A stretch of DNA of 64,000 nt. Origin: a cyanobiont of Ornithocercus magnificus. GTDB taxonomy: Bacteria; Cyanobacteriota; Cyanobacteriia; PCC-6307; Cyanobiaceae. Numbering within the stretch: position 1 is the first letter of the stretch; each line of letters begins with the position of its first letter. Positions 1 to 8,315 of the stretch are shown here, one piece after another. The notes under the pieces were generated by a model. The model saw nothing but the letters and a program-made list of their open reading frames with translations, had not been told where the DNA came from and did not search any database. The stretch covers positions 1,302,001 to 1,366,000 of the forward strand of contig BIMP01000001.1 of the NCBI GenBank assembly GCA_007996965.1, in the 5' to 3' direction. A program made the position numbers and the translations under genes.

Positions 1-53
1 CCGTAGAAACCGCGCAATAGACTCGTCCCCACCTTGACGACTCGGAGGGTCAT
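1..53 (-). CDS. proB: Glutamate 5-kinase, N-terminal fragment
   Basis: Only the first 17 codons lie in the window, starting at the ATG whose A is base 53 and running off the left edge. They read MTLRVVKVGTSLLRGFY, which matches the nucleotide-binding N-terminus (VVKVGTSLL) of glutamate 5-kinase, the enzyme that phosphorylates glutamate in the first step of proline synthesis. The start overlaps the stop of the upstream YqeG gene (TAATG), so the two are probably co-transcribed and translationally coupled. The identification rests on a short but characteristic motif. Confidence 0.7.
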   Translation of the reverse strand, partial: MTLRVVKVGTSLLRGFY

Positions 54-565
54 TAGCATCCAGCTCCCATCAAACGGGCGATATAACGTTCAAATCGTTG
101 TATACGATCATGCGTATAAACTTCGCCGTCATCGCGAAGTGGACAAACTAAGACAGTATATAGGCCGAGCCGGTTGCCAGCAAGTATATCGGTAAACAGA
201 CGGTCGCCTACCATACCTGTCTGCTCTGCTCGAAACCCCAACTCCCTCAGGACTCGTCTAAGGGCGCCACTCCGAGGCTTGGCAGCTGCACAAGTGAAAC
301 TGAGTCCGAGCTGCTCAGCAACAGCACCAATACGTTGTTGAGAAGGATTGTTACTAAGCAAGTGTAGCTTCAGCTCTGTTTCAGCTTTAGCCTGTTTGAT
401 CCAGTCCTGAACAGGAGTAGGCAGACTTACGTCCCGCCCTGGCACAAGGGTCCGGTCGACATCAATTATGAGAGCTCGCATATCACGGCTAAGCAAATGC
501 TCCAGTGGCAGATGAGAAATAGTCACACCTGGATCCCAGTCAGGTCTGAGCCAGTGACTGTGCAT
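53..565 (-). CDS. YqeG family HAD IIIA-type phosphatase
   Basis: This 170-residue protein is a haloacid-dehalogenase-superfamily phosphatase of the YqeG type. The nucleophile motif DVDRTLV is near residue 36, the Ser/Thr motif LLSNNP near 69-74, and the late acidic motif MVGDRLFTDI near 118-127. Family members are soluble phosphatases of uncertain substrate; the plant relative is phosphatidylglycerophosphate phosphatase, so a role in phosphatidylglycerol synthesis is possible but not shown here. The gene starts directly at the stop of the DUF3727 gene and its stop overlaps the proB start, which implies a compact minus-strand operon ruvX-DUF3727-yqeG-proB. Confidence 0.85.
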   Translation of the reverse strand: MHSHWLRPDWDPGVTISHLPLEHLLSRDMRALIIDVDRTLVPGRDVSLPTPVQDWIKQAKAETELKLHLLSNNPSQQRIGAVAEQLGLSFTCAAAKPRSGALRRVLRELGFRAEQTGMVGDRLFTDILAGNRLGLYTVLVCPLRDDGEVYTHDRIQRFERYIARLMGAGC

Positions 566-1107
566 TAGTTACTCTGCTCCCATTGCTCTAACTTAGCTTC
601 GATGCGGGACTGAATTCCGTCATATTCCTCTCCTCCGACTAAAATTGCGCAATCGTTTTCTATGCGAGCAATGACGAAGAAAGGACTTAGCGGAATGCAA
701 AGGCCATATTCTTGCCCTTTAACTATGAAGCTAACTAGAAGTTCATAGGTCTCAAATTCATCATCTTTGCCTTCTCTCTCAAATTCCTTAACGTCTGGTT
801 CTTCGAGTTCTCCACTGACAGTAAGAGTAACTGCTGAGTGCACTAAGGTGAGGTTATGCTTTTGCAGTGTCGCAGCAGCCATAGACAAAATTAGCTCATT
901 GTTAGTTGTTGCGGTGAGCAACTCTAGATAGTTATTCTCAACGAGCCGGAATAATGAGACAGGAGTATCTACAGGAGTGAGTAGGGCATATTCACAGTCT
1001 TCAAGGCGGATAAGTTGCTCAAGAAAGCAGAGTAAATTGCGGCCTTCTTGGTCCCTTACCATCATAGTTGGCACGTTGCTGCCGTTATTGGAACTAGAGA
1101 CATACAC
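565..1107 (-). CDS. DUF3727 domain protein
   Basis: This is a conserved cyanobacterial protein of unknown function (DUF3727). The recognisable part begins at VPTMMVRDQEGRNLLCFLE and includes LLTPVDTPVSLFRL and a C-terminal half rich in hydrophobic beta-like segments. The longest open frame starts at 1179 and would overlap ruvX by about 60 bases. A GTG at 1107 lies just past the ruvX stop, gives 180 residues and keeps the whole conserved domain, so I prefer it. No catalytic motif is visible. Position between ruvX and yqeG is, as I recall, common in marine Synechococcus. Confidence 0.8.
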   Translation of the reverse strand: MYVSSSNNGSNVPTMMVRDQEGRNLLCFLEQLIRLEDCEYALLTPVDTPVSLFRLVENNYLELLTATTNNELILSMAAATLQKHNLTLVHSAVTLTVSGELEEPDVKEFEREGKDDEFETYELLVSFIVKGQEYGLCIPLSPFFVIARIENDCAILVGGEEYDGIQSRIEAKLEQWEQSN

Positions 1108-1117
1108 GGCGCTGACG

Positions 1118-1633
1118 CTACGATTGATAGCCAGCTCTGTGCTGGTTATTGTGGTCTCCTGCCTCCAAAAATTTTGCAAGCTTGCCTGACCGGATTAGCT
1201 CTAGCTCTGGTCCCTCCCTTAGCCACTGCTCAAGTATTAAGGCTGCAGCAGCGCTGTCAAGGCGACCGCTCCGATCGCCATAAAGTCCATGAAGCGCTGC
1301 AGCTTCAAGACTGCTTCCATGCTCATTAACCATTGCTAGTGGGATTCCAAGTGCTCTTGCTAGGCGGAGACCATACCTCTGACAGTGATAAGCTTGGCAG
1401 GTAATATTCCCGTTTTTATCAAGGGGGAGACCAATAACAAGCCCATGTATTATACGCTTGCTGCATACTTCGCCAATTCTTGCAAGGTCAAGATGGAATA
1501 AACTGCGTTGTAATGGCTGCAATGGTTTGACAGTAATTCCCAATGGATCACAGCCAGCTAAACCAATCCTGCGTTGTCCTATGTCTAGACTAAGAACAGA
1601 CCGCGGGATTGGTGGAGCATGTCTTGCTAGCAT
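1118..1633 (-). CDS. ruvX: RuvX/YqgF Holliday-junction resolvase-like nuclease
   Basis: RNase H-fold protein of the YqgF/RuvX family, acting on nucleic acids (proposed Holliday-junction resolvase; a role in pre-16S rRNA maturation is established in some bacteria). Motifs visible are LSLDIGQRRIGLAG at residues 14-27 with the first acidic residue, GLPLDKNGN in the middle, NEHGSSLEA in place of the usual DERLSTVEA (the glutamate is kept), and RLDSAAAALIL with the last aspartate. Length, 171 residues, is slightly above the usual 140-160. Its start overlaps the stop of the GNAT-like gene by seven bases (ATGCTAG). Confidence 0.88.
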   Translation of the reverse strand: MLARHAPPIPRSVLSLDIGQRRIGLAGCDPLGITVKPLQPLQRSLFHLDLARIGEVCSKRIIHGLVIGLPLDKNGNITCQAYHCQRYGLRLARALGIPLAMVNEHGSSLEAAALHGLYGDRSGRLDSAAAALILEQWLREGPELELIRSGKLAKFLEAGDHNNQHRAGYQS

Positions 1634-2673
1634 TCTTCCAAGCTGGGTGTGGGAAGTGGAGGATGCTGGGGCTGTAGGTGCCCCAGCATCGTCTCCAGAG
1701 GCAGAGCACCTACTTGTAAGCGTGTGTTGACTTGTCGCCGCCAGAGGTTTCTGCCTAGCAGCATTTCTTCACTATCATTTAGCCAACCTTGTTGAGTTAA
1801 AAGCTCTGCCATTGGCTCGTCCTCAGCTACAATACTTAATCGCAGGCTGGGAACCTGTCTACGCAAATTATTTAAAACCCCAGGAATCCCCCAGGCCAAC
1901 CGATTATCCCAAGCCTGACCGCGTAGAAGCTCCAGAATGGGTAGTGAATCACCCTCACACCGATGCAATACTCCTGCCAGTGGCACTGCTACTGTTGACT
2001 TCTGCTGCATAACTAGAATTCCGCTGTAAGAACTCTTCAGGGCAACTAAGTCACATACTTGACGGTCTAAAATCTGTCGAAGATGAGAAGAGCCAGCAGT
2101 TTGGGTTAGACGCCAGAGCGCAATTGCGCTTCCCTTATTCAGTGGTTGCCAGTGCATATCTTCAGGGATCTCTACTGTCTCCGGTGGTAGTGGAGCGAAA
2201 GTTGGCGGTCGCCAGAGCTGATAGGTCATTAGTGGCTGGAAGCCAGCTTGCCTGGCGAGTGCGAGTAGATCGCGATCACTATGTGGGCAACGCAGGATCC
2301 AGCCACAAGCATTCTCCCAGGAGAGTTTGAATGCGTGTTGTAGTAGTGGTAGTTGGATCTGTGCGTGGCTTAAATTAGCTGAGGGTGCTAGAAGCTCCGG
2401 CGGTTTGAGGAGCCAGCAACTGCCACGACGATTGAATGGTCGGGCCTGAATTAGCCCTAGAGGTACAGATTCTTGAATGGCTAGCAGACAGCGAGTGCTA
2501 CGCATTGGCAGGAGCTTTGGGAGCCGGGACTCTGCTATAGCCAACAGCTCCTGTAGTAGTAGTGACTGGAATTGGGCATAGCGATAGCTCTGGCCAACAC
2601 CTCTCAGGAGCGTGAGGTGAGTTGGACGTAGTGAATCGACCCGTAGCGAGGAGCTGTTGTCCGCCTGGTCCAT
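1627..2673 (-). CDS. Putative GNAT-like N-acetyltransferase, conserved in picocyanobacteria
   Basis: Protein of about 348 residues. No catalytic signature is certain, but two alpha/beta segments, an AGFQPLMTYQLW-type end of the first half and a LTQQGWLNDSEEMLLGRNLW end of the second, resemble the C-terminal beta-strand region of GNAT acetyltransferases, as if two GNAT folds were joined. Substrate is unknown. An in-frame TTG lies 15 bases upstream, but the ATG at 2673 (MDQADNSSSL) is the better start. It sits between the CofE-like gene and ruvX on the same strand with short gaps, so it is probably the second gene of a long operon. Confidence 0.6.
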   Translation of the reverse strand: MDQADNSSSLRVDSLRPTHLTLLRGVGQSYRYAQFQSLLLQELLAIAESRLPKLLPMRSTRCLLAIQESVPLGLIQARPFNRRGSCWLLKPPELLAPSANLSHAQIQLPLLQHAFKLSWENACGWILRCPHSDRDLLALARQAGFQPLMTYQLWRPPTFAPLPPETVEIPEDMHWQPLNKGSAIALWRLTQTAGSSHLRQILDRQVCDLVALKSSYSGILVMQQKSTVAVPLAGVLHRCEGDSLPILELLRGQAWDNRLAWGIPGVLNNLRRQVPSLRLSIVAEDEPMAELLTQQGWLNDSEEMLLGRNLWRRQVNTRLQVGALPLETMLGHLQPQHPPLPTPSLEEC

Positions 2674-2694
2674 GGCCCCTACCGACAACCTCCA

Positions 2695-3900
2695 TCATGA
2701 TTCTATCTTTGCTGCCTGGTCTGTTGCCTCAGGTCGAACTAGCACTAGCGGTGTTTGTTCATTGGCATTACCAGCTGGATTAGATTGAAGCGCTTGGCAA
2801 AGCAGGACTTTATCACAACCGCTACTAGTAGCCAAAAGCTTGACACTACCAAGCTCGTTGACATCTGCAACAGCGATATAAGCACCAAGCTCAGACGAAG
2901 CGCGCTGGCAAAATTCTTCTGTATTCCTGGGGCCTAAGACAATTGTCTGGTCGTAGGGAGGCACTGTTCCAGTGACATCATCAATTAGCTGGGCTTGCGA
3001 GCCTGCAAGGCGATAGAAACCTCCTCTGACTCCAGCCAGTCTTAGCAAAAATCCACCAACCCATGCTACCAAGATACGACTTGGTCCTTCAATATTAATT
3101 AGTGCTTGGAGACCACAAGCTGTAGCCAGGCTACTTGTGGGATGGAAGACGCGACACAGTAAACGAGCCTCACAACTTGGCTCAATCTCAGCTGGATGTT
3201 GATAGCGTCCTTGCATCACAGCAAGTGGAGTTTCTCCAATTATTAGAATGTCACCAGGTTGTATCAGATTTCCAGCGTAGTGCTTAAGTATACTTAGAGG
3301 GTTATCAAGCCTACCGAGGAGATGTGTGCGTATTGGTAATATCCTGCAGTTTGCAGCTTTACAGAACTTGGTCCCGATATTTGAGGGTGGATCAGGATAC
3401 CTAAGAGGGACTACAACACCATCTCGTTTAACTAGTCGTCCAAAGGGTCCATAGTTAACCCAATGTAAGTCAAACCATATACCATCAATGTCCTGGCAAG
3501 GATATTGATAGCTATCAGTCCAAAGCTGTATAAATACCTCTATCTCAGTAAACTGACCCCCTCTAACTATATAAGCTGGCCAATAACCATCATCGCGCGC
3601 AGGTTCATCTGGATGATTTGGCTTGATAGATGTACGCAACTTTACTCTATTAATGCGGCTGTCACTAAGTAGGGTTGGTTTAACCCATAGTTCCGGAATC
3701 ATCACCTCCATTCGGCGGTGGTGATTATGAATTGCAAATTTGACTGTCAGGTCTAGGTTCCGCTCACCTCTAACAACCTCTGCACTACGTGGACTGAGCA
3801 CCAAAGGTGAGTGTGGACGTAAACGATGCCGTAACTCAATCCAGAGCATAAGTAGCCCTAGAGAGAGCAGAATCACGAGCAGGGCTGACATTGACACCAA
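2695..3900 (-). CDS. CofE-like (F420-0:gamma-glutamyl ligase family) membrane-anchored protein
   Basis: Protein of 401 residues with one N-terminal membrane segment (about residues 4-20) followed by a cytosolic or lumenal domain. The segment around GDILIIGETPLAVMQGRY and the late DVNELGSVKLLATS resemble the CofE gamma-glutamyl ligase family, which in actinobacteria and archaea adds glutamate to coenzyme F420-0. Marine picocyanobacteria are not known to use F420 broadly, so the real substrate is uncertain. The first 170 residues are specific to the cyanobacterial group. It is probably co-transcribed with the downstream GNAT-like gene. Confidence 0.65.
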   Translation of the reverse strand: MVSMSALLVILLSLGLLMLWIELRHRLRPHSPLVLSPRSAEVVRGERNLDLTVKFAIHNHHRRMEVMIPELWVKPTLLSDSRINRVKLRTSIKPNHPDEPARDDGYWPAYIVRGGQFTEIEVFIQLWTDSYQYPCQDIDGIWFDLHWVNYGPFGRLVKRDGVVVPLRYPDPPSNIGTKFCKAANCRILPIRTHLLGRLDNPLSILKHYAGNLIQPGDILIIGETPLAVMQGRYQHPAEIEPSCEARLLCRVFHPTSSLATACGLQALINIEGPSRILVAWVGGFLLRLAGVRGGFYRLAGSQAQLIDDVTGTVPPYDQTIVLGPRNTEEFCQRASSELGAYIAVADVNELGSVKLLATSSGCDKVLLCQALQSNPAGNANEQTPLVLVRPEATDQAAKIES

Positions 3901-3951
3901 GACTCTTCTAACTACATATAAAGTAAATTTGCTAACTTTAGAGACTCTCGT

Positions 3952-4512
3952 TTAGTAAGATCTCACCTCAGTATTTACCTCATTGAAGCTAAGAATTTGC
4001 GTAGCTTCTAATGGTGCTGGTAAACCTGTGGCCTGGCTAACTGCTTCGTTGATTGTTTTTAGAGGGACGAATCCTTCTGCATCCAGCAAAATACAGCCTT
4101 TGCCATCGAGTACGACGACTTGTGGAATGCGACCGTGCCAGTAAGTAGCGGGATCAGTAACATCCAAAGGATTACGGCCTTGCAAAGGATCTGTACTAAG
4201 TGGCATCAGCTCGACTTCCTTACCCCAGAGACGTTGAAGCTCAGACACTACCGGTGCGTATATCTTACTGGTTGCACTATCGTCTAGATAATACACGAGG
4301 ATTGAAGTCTTGCTGGCTGCAAAAGCATCAGCAAGACTTGAGGCCGGAGGTACTAGCGAACCATTGCCTGCATAAAGGGCATAAATATTACCATCATAAC
4401 TGTCAGTTCCCAGTTCAGCTTGTACTGGCATAGCTAAAAGAATAGAGGCCATGAGGAAACTTGATAAGATATGGAGAGAGCAGGTCATTGATAGTCTTGG
4501 AAAAAAATTCAT
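3952..4512 (-). CDS. Putative thylakoid membrane photosystem I accumulation factor (thioredoxin-like fold)
   Basis: Protein of 186 residues with an N-terminal signal peptide or membrane segment (hydrophobic about 12-28, ending MPVQA-E), so it is exported or thylakoid-lumenal. The mature part begins DSYDGNIYALYAGNGSLVPP, which I recall as typical of the cyanobacterial family named thylakoid membrane photosystem I accumulation factor. It then shows a thioredoxin-like pattern (SILVYYLDDS, GRIPQVVVLDGKG) without a CxxC pair, so redox activity is unlikely. The name comes from remembered family similarity and is less sure than the fold. Confidence 0.62.
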   Translation of the reverse strand: MNFFPRLSMTCSLHILSSFLMASILLAMPVQAELGTDSYDGNIYALYAGNGSLVPPASSLADAFAASKTSILVYYLDDSATSKIYAPVVSELQRLWGKEVELMPLSTDPLQGRNPLDVTDPATYWHGRIPQVVVLDGKGCILLDAEGFVPLKTINEAVSQATGLPAPLEATQILSFNEVNTEVRSY

Positions 4513-4547
4513 TTTGTACTGTAGTCTTCAACCCATTGAATTTCTAC

Positions 4548-6158
4548 TCAGCCTCGCCCCATACCCCGTGCGATGCCGCGGCCGATCAGTCCGATTGCAC
4601 GCCCAATAACCTCAGTAAGCACTATTGCAAGCAAATTACCTATCTGGCGCACAAGAGACTGGAATTGTGGAGCTAGGGCATCACGTGCCTCCAGAAGTAG
4701 AGCCACCTGACTAGGCCACCAATCAAGCTTTTGCAGCTCTTCATCACGGGGCTCAGTTATGGATAAAGTCTCAATTCGGCCATCCCGCAGCCAATAGACC
4801 AGCCGGCGGCTTTCATAGAGCCGAATTGGCCGCTCGACTAGAGACTGCCAACGCTGTTGATTGTTGAGCCGGTTGCGCAGCCGTTCAAGCGAACGTGTAG
4901 AAATCAAGCGCTGATTGAGTAAATAAGGTCTTAGTTCAGGCCAGGCACCACATTGACTGAGTATCTCAGCGCTGATTAGCTCGGCTGATCTTACTAACCA
5001 ATTGCTAACCAAGGTTTCAAGCTGCAGGAGTGCACGCGGGTCATCAACTGGCAGTAATTGGCCATCTACTAATACTGGTTGCCCTTGAAGTAGAGGAAAC
5101 AACATCCGTTGTGCATCTGGCAATTCTTCGTCAGAAGTACTCATATTGGTTGTGGCTACCAAGGAATCAACTACAGAGGTTAGTTTTCCGCTCCTCGGTA
5201 ATTTTACATAGCTGCCGGCCATAGTACACATTGCCTGTCGCCGTAGTTCTGGCTGTAGAGTTGCCCAGCTCTTAACTTTGAGGAGCTGTTCTTGTGGGTT
5301 ATCGTAGCTGCGTAGCTGCTGCATTACAGCGTTAAGCTGATATAACAATGCCAGTAATAAGTCACGCTGACGCTCAGGATTAAGGCCTTCAATAGCAAGT
5401 AGTCTTCCAGTCCCATTGCTGAGGCCATCAGAAACTAGCATATCTAGACGACGCTTGATAGCTTGCCATACGCCCTCAGCATTACGTGATTGCAGAGTGA
5501 TCTCTGGCAAGAGAAGCTCGTCTGCCGCAGGTTGTCGAATGAGCTTCTCTTGCCAGAGATCACTCTGCAACGGGCCCCAAAGCCAGAGCAGCAAGTTTCT
5601 AGAACTATGCAACTCTCGAAGACGACCCTCTAGCAATAAACGCGTCAGAGAATTACAAGAGGGTAAAGATAGAGAACTCTCAATTATTTGTGAGTCATGG
5701 TCAATTTGCTGTAGACCACTAAGTAAGAGCCACTGGCTAAGACCCTGAATGGGTGTACCGAGATTATGGGTACTAACTGACTGGTTTAAGCGGATTATGC
5801 GTCCGCCACCTTCCAAAGTCATAACAGCTTGTCGGAGCGTTTCTAGATCTGGGTTTTGTACTAGCCCAGCACAGTCTAAGGTAAAAAGCTGCTTCGCTGT
5901 CAGGTGAAGACGTCCCGGAAGCAATAAGAGAACAGGAGCAGTGATCCAACGCTCCTGTAGTAGTAAAAGCTCTTGTCGTAGGCTGGCTAGAGATTTAGTA
6001 CTATTAATAGACCAGATAACAACAGATGGAGAGCAGCAAGCATCATCAGGATCAAGCAGGACCTCAAACCTAGGATCAATTGAGGTAAGACGTAGGGCAA
6101 GAGATTCAGCAAGAAGCTTAGGAGCTAGCAGCAAAATCAGTAACGATTGTTGATTCAA
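4548..6158 (-). CDS. DUF3685 domain protein (Ycf55-like)
   Basis: Protein of 536 residues. The first 120 resemble a receiver-like alpha/beta domain (LLILLLAPKLLAESLALRL, VVIWSINSTKSLASLRQELL), and the remainder matches the cyanobacterial/plastid DUF3685 family related to Ycf55. It ends in a hydrophobic, possibly membrane-associated helix and a Gly/Arg tail (GRAIGLIGRGIARGMGRG). Function is unknown. The apparent start is TTG at 6158. A perfect 30-bp inverted repeat lies inside the gene (5490-5519 with 5541-5570), encoding LQSDLWQEKL and ELLLPEITLQ. Confidence 0.72.
   Translation of the reverse strand: MNQQSLLILLLAPKLLAESLALRLTSIDPRFEVLLDPDDACCSPSVVIWSINSTKSLASLRQELLLLQERWITAPVLLLLPGRLHLTAKQLFTLDCAGLVQNPDLETLRQAVMTLEGGGRIIRLNQSVSTHNLGTPIQGLSQWLLLSGLQQIDHDSQIIESSLSLPSCNSLTRLLLEGRLRELHSSRNLLLWLWGPLQSDLWQEKLIRQPAADELLLPEITLQSRNAEGVWQAIKRRLDMLVSDGLSNGTGRLLAIEGLNPERQRDLLLALLYQLNAVMQQLRSYDNPQEQLLKVKSWATLQPELRRQAMCTMAGSYVKLPRSGKLTSVVDSLVATTNMSTSDEELPDAQRMLFPLLQGQPVLVDGQLLPVDDPRALLQLETLVSNWLVRSAELISAEILSQCGAWPELRPYLLNQRLISTRSLERLRNRLNNQQRWQSLVERPIRLYESRRLVYWLRDGRIETLSITEPRDEELQKLDWWPSQVALLLEARDALAPQFQSLVRQIGNLLAIVLTEVIGRAIGLIGRGIARGMGRG
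5490..5570. repeat. Perfect 30-bp inverted repeat with 21-nt spacer inside a gene
   Basis: Bases 5490-5519 (beginning TTGCAGAGTGATCTCTGGCA) are the exact reverse complement of 5541-5570, with a 21-base spacer at 5520-5540. I checked all 30 pairs by hand; pairing stops at both ends (5489/5571 and 5520/5540). It lies wholly within the DUF3685 coding sequence, where both arms are translated in frame. In RNA or single-stranded DNA it would form a very stable hairpin. Confidence 0.95.
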
Positions 6159-6574
6159 CCTTCGAACCTAACTTGGGCCTCAGTTATCAAGGTAACAGTG
6201 GTAGAAAGAAGGAGTGCTTACTAGCCCTGGTAACTTTGTTACTAATGCATAGTATTTGGAGTAGTCTACCCATCAGTATTAGGTGCAAGGTATTGAATCC
6301 TGGTGTAAAAATAGTTATTGCTCTAGTATCTCCTATGAGATACAAAGTAAATAGACCTCACCACTGACGCCGGTCTGAGGACTTTGCTAGAGTCTTACTA
6401 GACACCTCAAGCAGCTAATATCAGCATTACTATATTTGTATTGAGCACATAGACCTGGTCCCATAATACCAGTTTAACGTATCTATAGTAATTTGCAAAT
6501 TAGACACCGGCCATTATAAGTCTGCACTTTCGGTTATCTCACCTTTCAAGCATATGTTTGGACAACCCTAATCC
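6159..6574. other. Gene-free spacer between DUF3685 and hisA
   Basis: About 415 bases with no convincing gene in either strand. A 64-codon plus-strand frame starting at 6173 has no recognisable similarity and no good ribosome-binding site. Both flanking genes run leftward, so the DUF3685 promoter should lie here, but I do not see a clear consensus. Confidence 0.6.
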
Positions 6575-7342
6575 TTATGCAAGTGACGGATTTAGATTTA
6601 TTGCATCTTGAAGTCTACCATCACTGATATAGCGGATTGCTTCTGCAAGGTTAACTTGACCGCCATAAAGTGCTCTTCCTACAATGATACTGCTAACACC
6701 ATAGGGTTCAAGACTTGTAAGTGCCAACAAGTCTGCCATGCAGCCAACACCACCAGAAGCAATTAGAGGTACACTGCTGGCATTGGCCATAATACGTAGC
6801 GCACTAATATTTGGGCCTGCGAGTGTCCCATCAGTTGTGATATCAGTGCTAACGATTGCAGCAATGTTGTAGGAACTTATCTGGCGAGCTAAGTCTGCTG
6901 CTTCCACATTCGTCTGGTCAGACCAACCTCTTATTGCTACTAACCCATCTCTAGAATCAATCCCAACAATAATTTTGCCAGGATAGCGGGCTGCTAGATC
7001 AGCAACAAGTTCAGGCTGTTCAACAGCTATGGTTCCGAGGATAACCCGATCTAGACCGAGTCCAAGCAGTACTTCTACCCGCTCAGCACTGCGAATTCCA
7101 CCTCCTAATTGGACTGGAATGTCAAGAGCTCCAGCAATTGCCTGGACACAAGCATCATTTAGCGGCTCACCTGAACGCGCACCATCAAGATCAACAAGAT
7201 GCAGCCGTGTTGCACCCTGCTCTTGCCAAGATAAGGCCTGCTTAACCAGGTCCCCATTGAATTTTGTGACGCGCTCATAGTCACCTTGATACAGACGGAC
7301 GCAGCATCCGCCCAGTAGATCGATGGAAGGAATGATTTCCAT
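6575..7342 (-). CDS. hisA: HisA: 1-(5-phosphoribosyl)-5-[(5-phosphoribosylamino)methylideneamino]imidazole-4-carboxamide isomerase
   Basis: TIM-barrel isomerase of histidine synthesis that converts ProFAR to PRFAR (an Amadori rearrangement). At 255 residues it is the normal length. The start MEIIPSIDLLGGCCVRL carries the first catalytic aspartate (PSIDLLGG). LVDLDGA, QLGGGIRS and the second-half phosphate-binding motifs TDGTLAGPN and IASGGVGCMADL are all present. It stands alone here, with the rest of the his pathway elsewhere apart from hisZ at 47 kb. Start is ATG at 7342. Confidence 0.97.
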   Translation of the reverse strand: MEIIPSIDLLGGCCVRLYQGDYERVTKFNGDLVKQALSWQEQGATRLHLVDLDGARSGEPLNDACVQAIAGALDIPVQLGGGIRSAERVEVLLGLGLDRVILGTIAVEQPELVADLAARYPGKIIVGIDSRDGLVAIRGWSDQTNVEAADLARQISSYNIAAIVSTDITTDGTLAGPNISALRIMANASSVPLIASGGVGCMADLLALTSLEPYGVSSIIVGRALYGGQVNLAEAIRYISDGRLQDAINLNPSLA

Positions 7343-7433
7343 AAGCCTTTACGTCGTAAACCAATCCACTATCTCTACAACTCTGTAGTGGCAGGGCACG
7401 CTTCAATAGTTTTGTATCTGCGCTTGTATTCCT

Positions 7434-8315
7434 TTGGACATTCTAGTGATGGGAGGGACTCGCTTTGTTGGTCCTCCTCTCGTGTCACGCCTTCAATCGC
7501 AAGGGCACCAACTCACACTTTTCACTCGTGGACAGCGACCGTTACCGCCGAACGTTAATCACATCAGTGGTGATCGTGGTCAGGACAAGGACCTCTGTCT
7601 TCTTGAGAATCGGAGATTTGATGTGATTGTCGACATTTCCGGCCGCACTCTCGAGGACACGCAGCGTGTGCTGAGGTACTGTGGCTTTCCTAAACACCGT
7701 TTACTCTACGTTAGCTCAGCCGGCGTCTATGCTGCCTCTGACTCCTGGCCACTTGATGAAAACAGTGCCCTCGATCCCTCTAGTCGTCACTCTGGAAAAG
7801 CAGAAACCGAAGCTTGGCTTCGTGAGAAGGGAATACCTTTCACTAGCTTTCGTCCTACTTACATAGTTGGACCAGGAAATTACAACCCGATCGAGCGCTG
7901 GTTCTTCAGCCATATTCTGAATAATCACCCTATTCCCCTGCCAGGTGATGGCACCACGATCACTCAGATTGGTCATGTTGATGACCTTGCTGAGGCGATG
8001 GCTCGTTCCCTCGAAGTAGAACTTGCAGTTGACCGCATCTATAACTGCTCAAGCCGACGAGGCATCACTTTCCGTGGGCTAATTGAAGCAGCTGCACGTG
8101 CTTGTGACCATGACCCTGCAACACTACAATGGCACCCATTCGATTCATCTGACCTTGACCCGTTGAGCCGCAAAAAGTTTCCCCTGCGGCTAAGTCATTT
8201 TATTGTCGATATCAGCCGGGCTGAGCGCGAGCTTGCTTGGCAGCCGCGCTATGATGCACAAGCTTGCTTGTCCGATAGTTACCGGCGTGATATAGCTTTA
8301 TCTATGGCACAGTAA
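7434..8315 (+). CDS. NAD-dependent epimerase/dehydratase family protein, CSP41b-like
   Basis: Atypical short-chain dehydrogenase of 293 residues with a Rossmann motif at the N-terminus (VMGGTRFVGPPLVSRL, residues 5-20). It lacks the classical YxxxK pair, as is typical of the chloroplast CSP41b/cyanobacterial group, whose plant members bind chloroplast RNA and ribosomes. SSAGVYAASDSWPLDE and FRPTYIVGPGNYNPIERW match the family. Start is TTG at 7434 (MDILVMGG); no ATG suits the conserved N-terminus, and the ATG at 7449 would cut into the Rossmann motif. The last 18 bases overlap the convergent pgsA. Confidence 0.87.
   Translation: MDILVMGGTRFVGPPLVSRLQSQGHQLTLFTRGQRPLPPNVNHISGDRGQDKDLCLLENRRFDVIVDISGRTLEDTQRVLRYCGFPKHRLLYVSSAGVYAASDSWPLDENSALDPSSRHSGKAETEAWLREKGIPFTSFRPTYIVGPGNYNPIERWFFSHILNNHPIPLPGDGTTITQIGHVDDLAEAMARSLEVELAVDRIYNCSSRRGITFRGLIEAAARACDHDPATLQWHPFDSSDLDPLSRKKFPLRLSHFIVDISRAERELAWQPRYDAQACLSDSYRRDIALSMAQ

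Noticed and set aside
6173-6367. Plus-strand 64-codon frame after DUF3685
   Set aside because: No recognisable sequence, no ribosome-binding site, and no neighbour on its strand.
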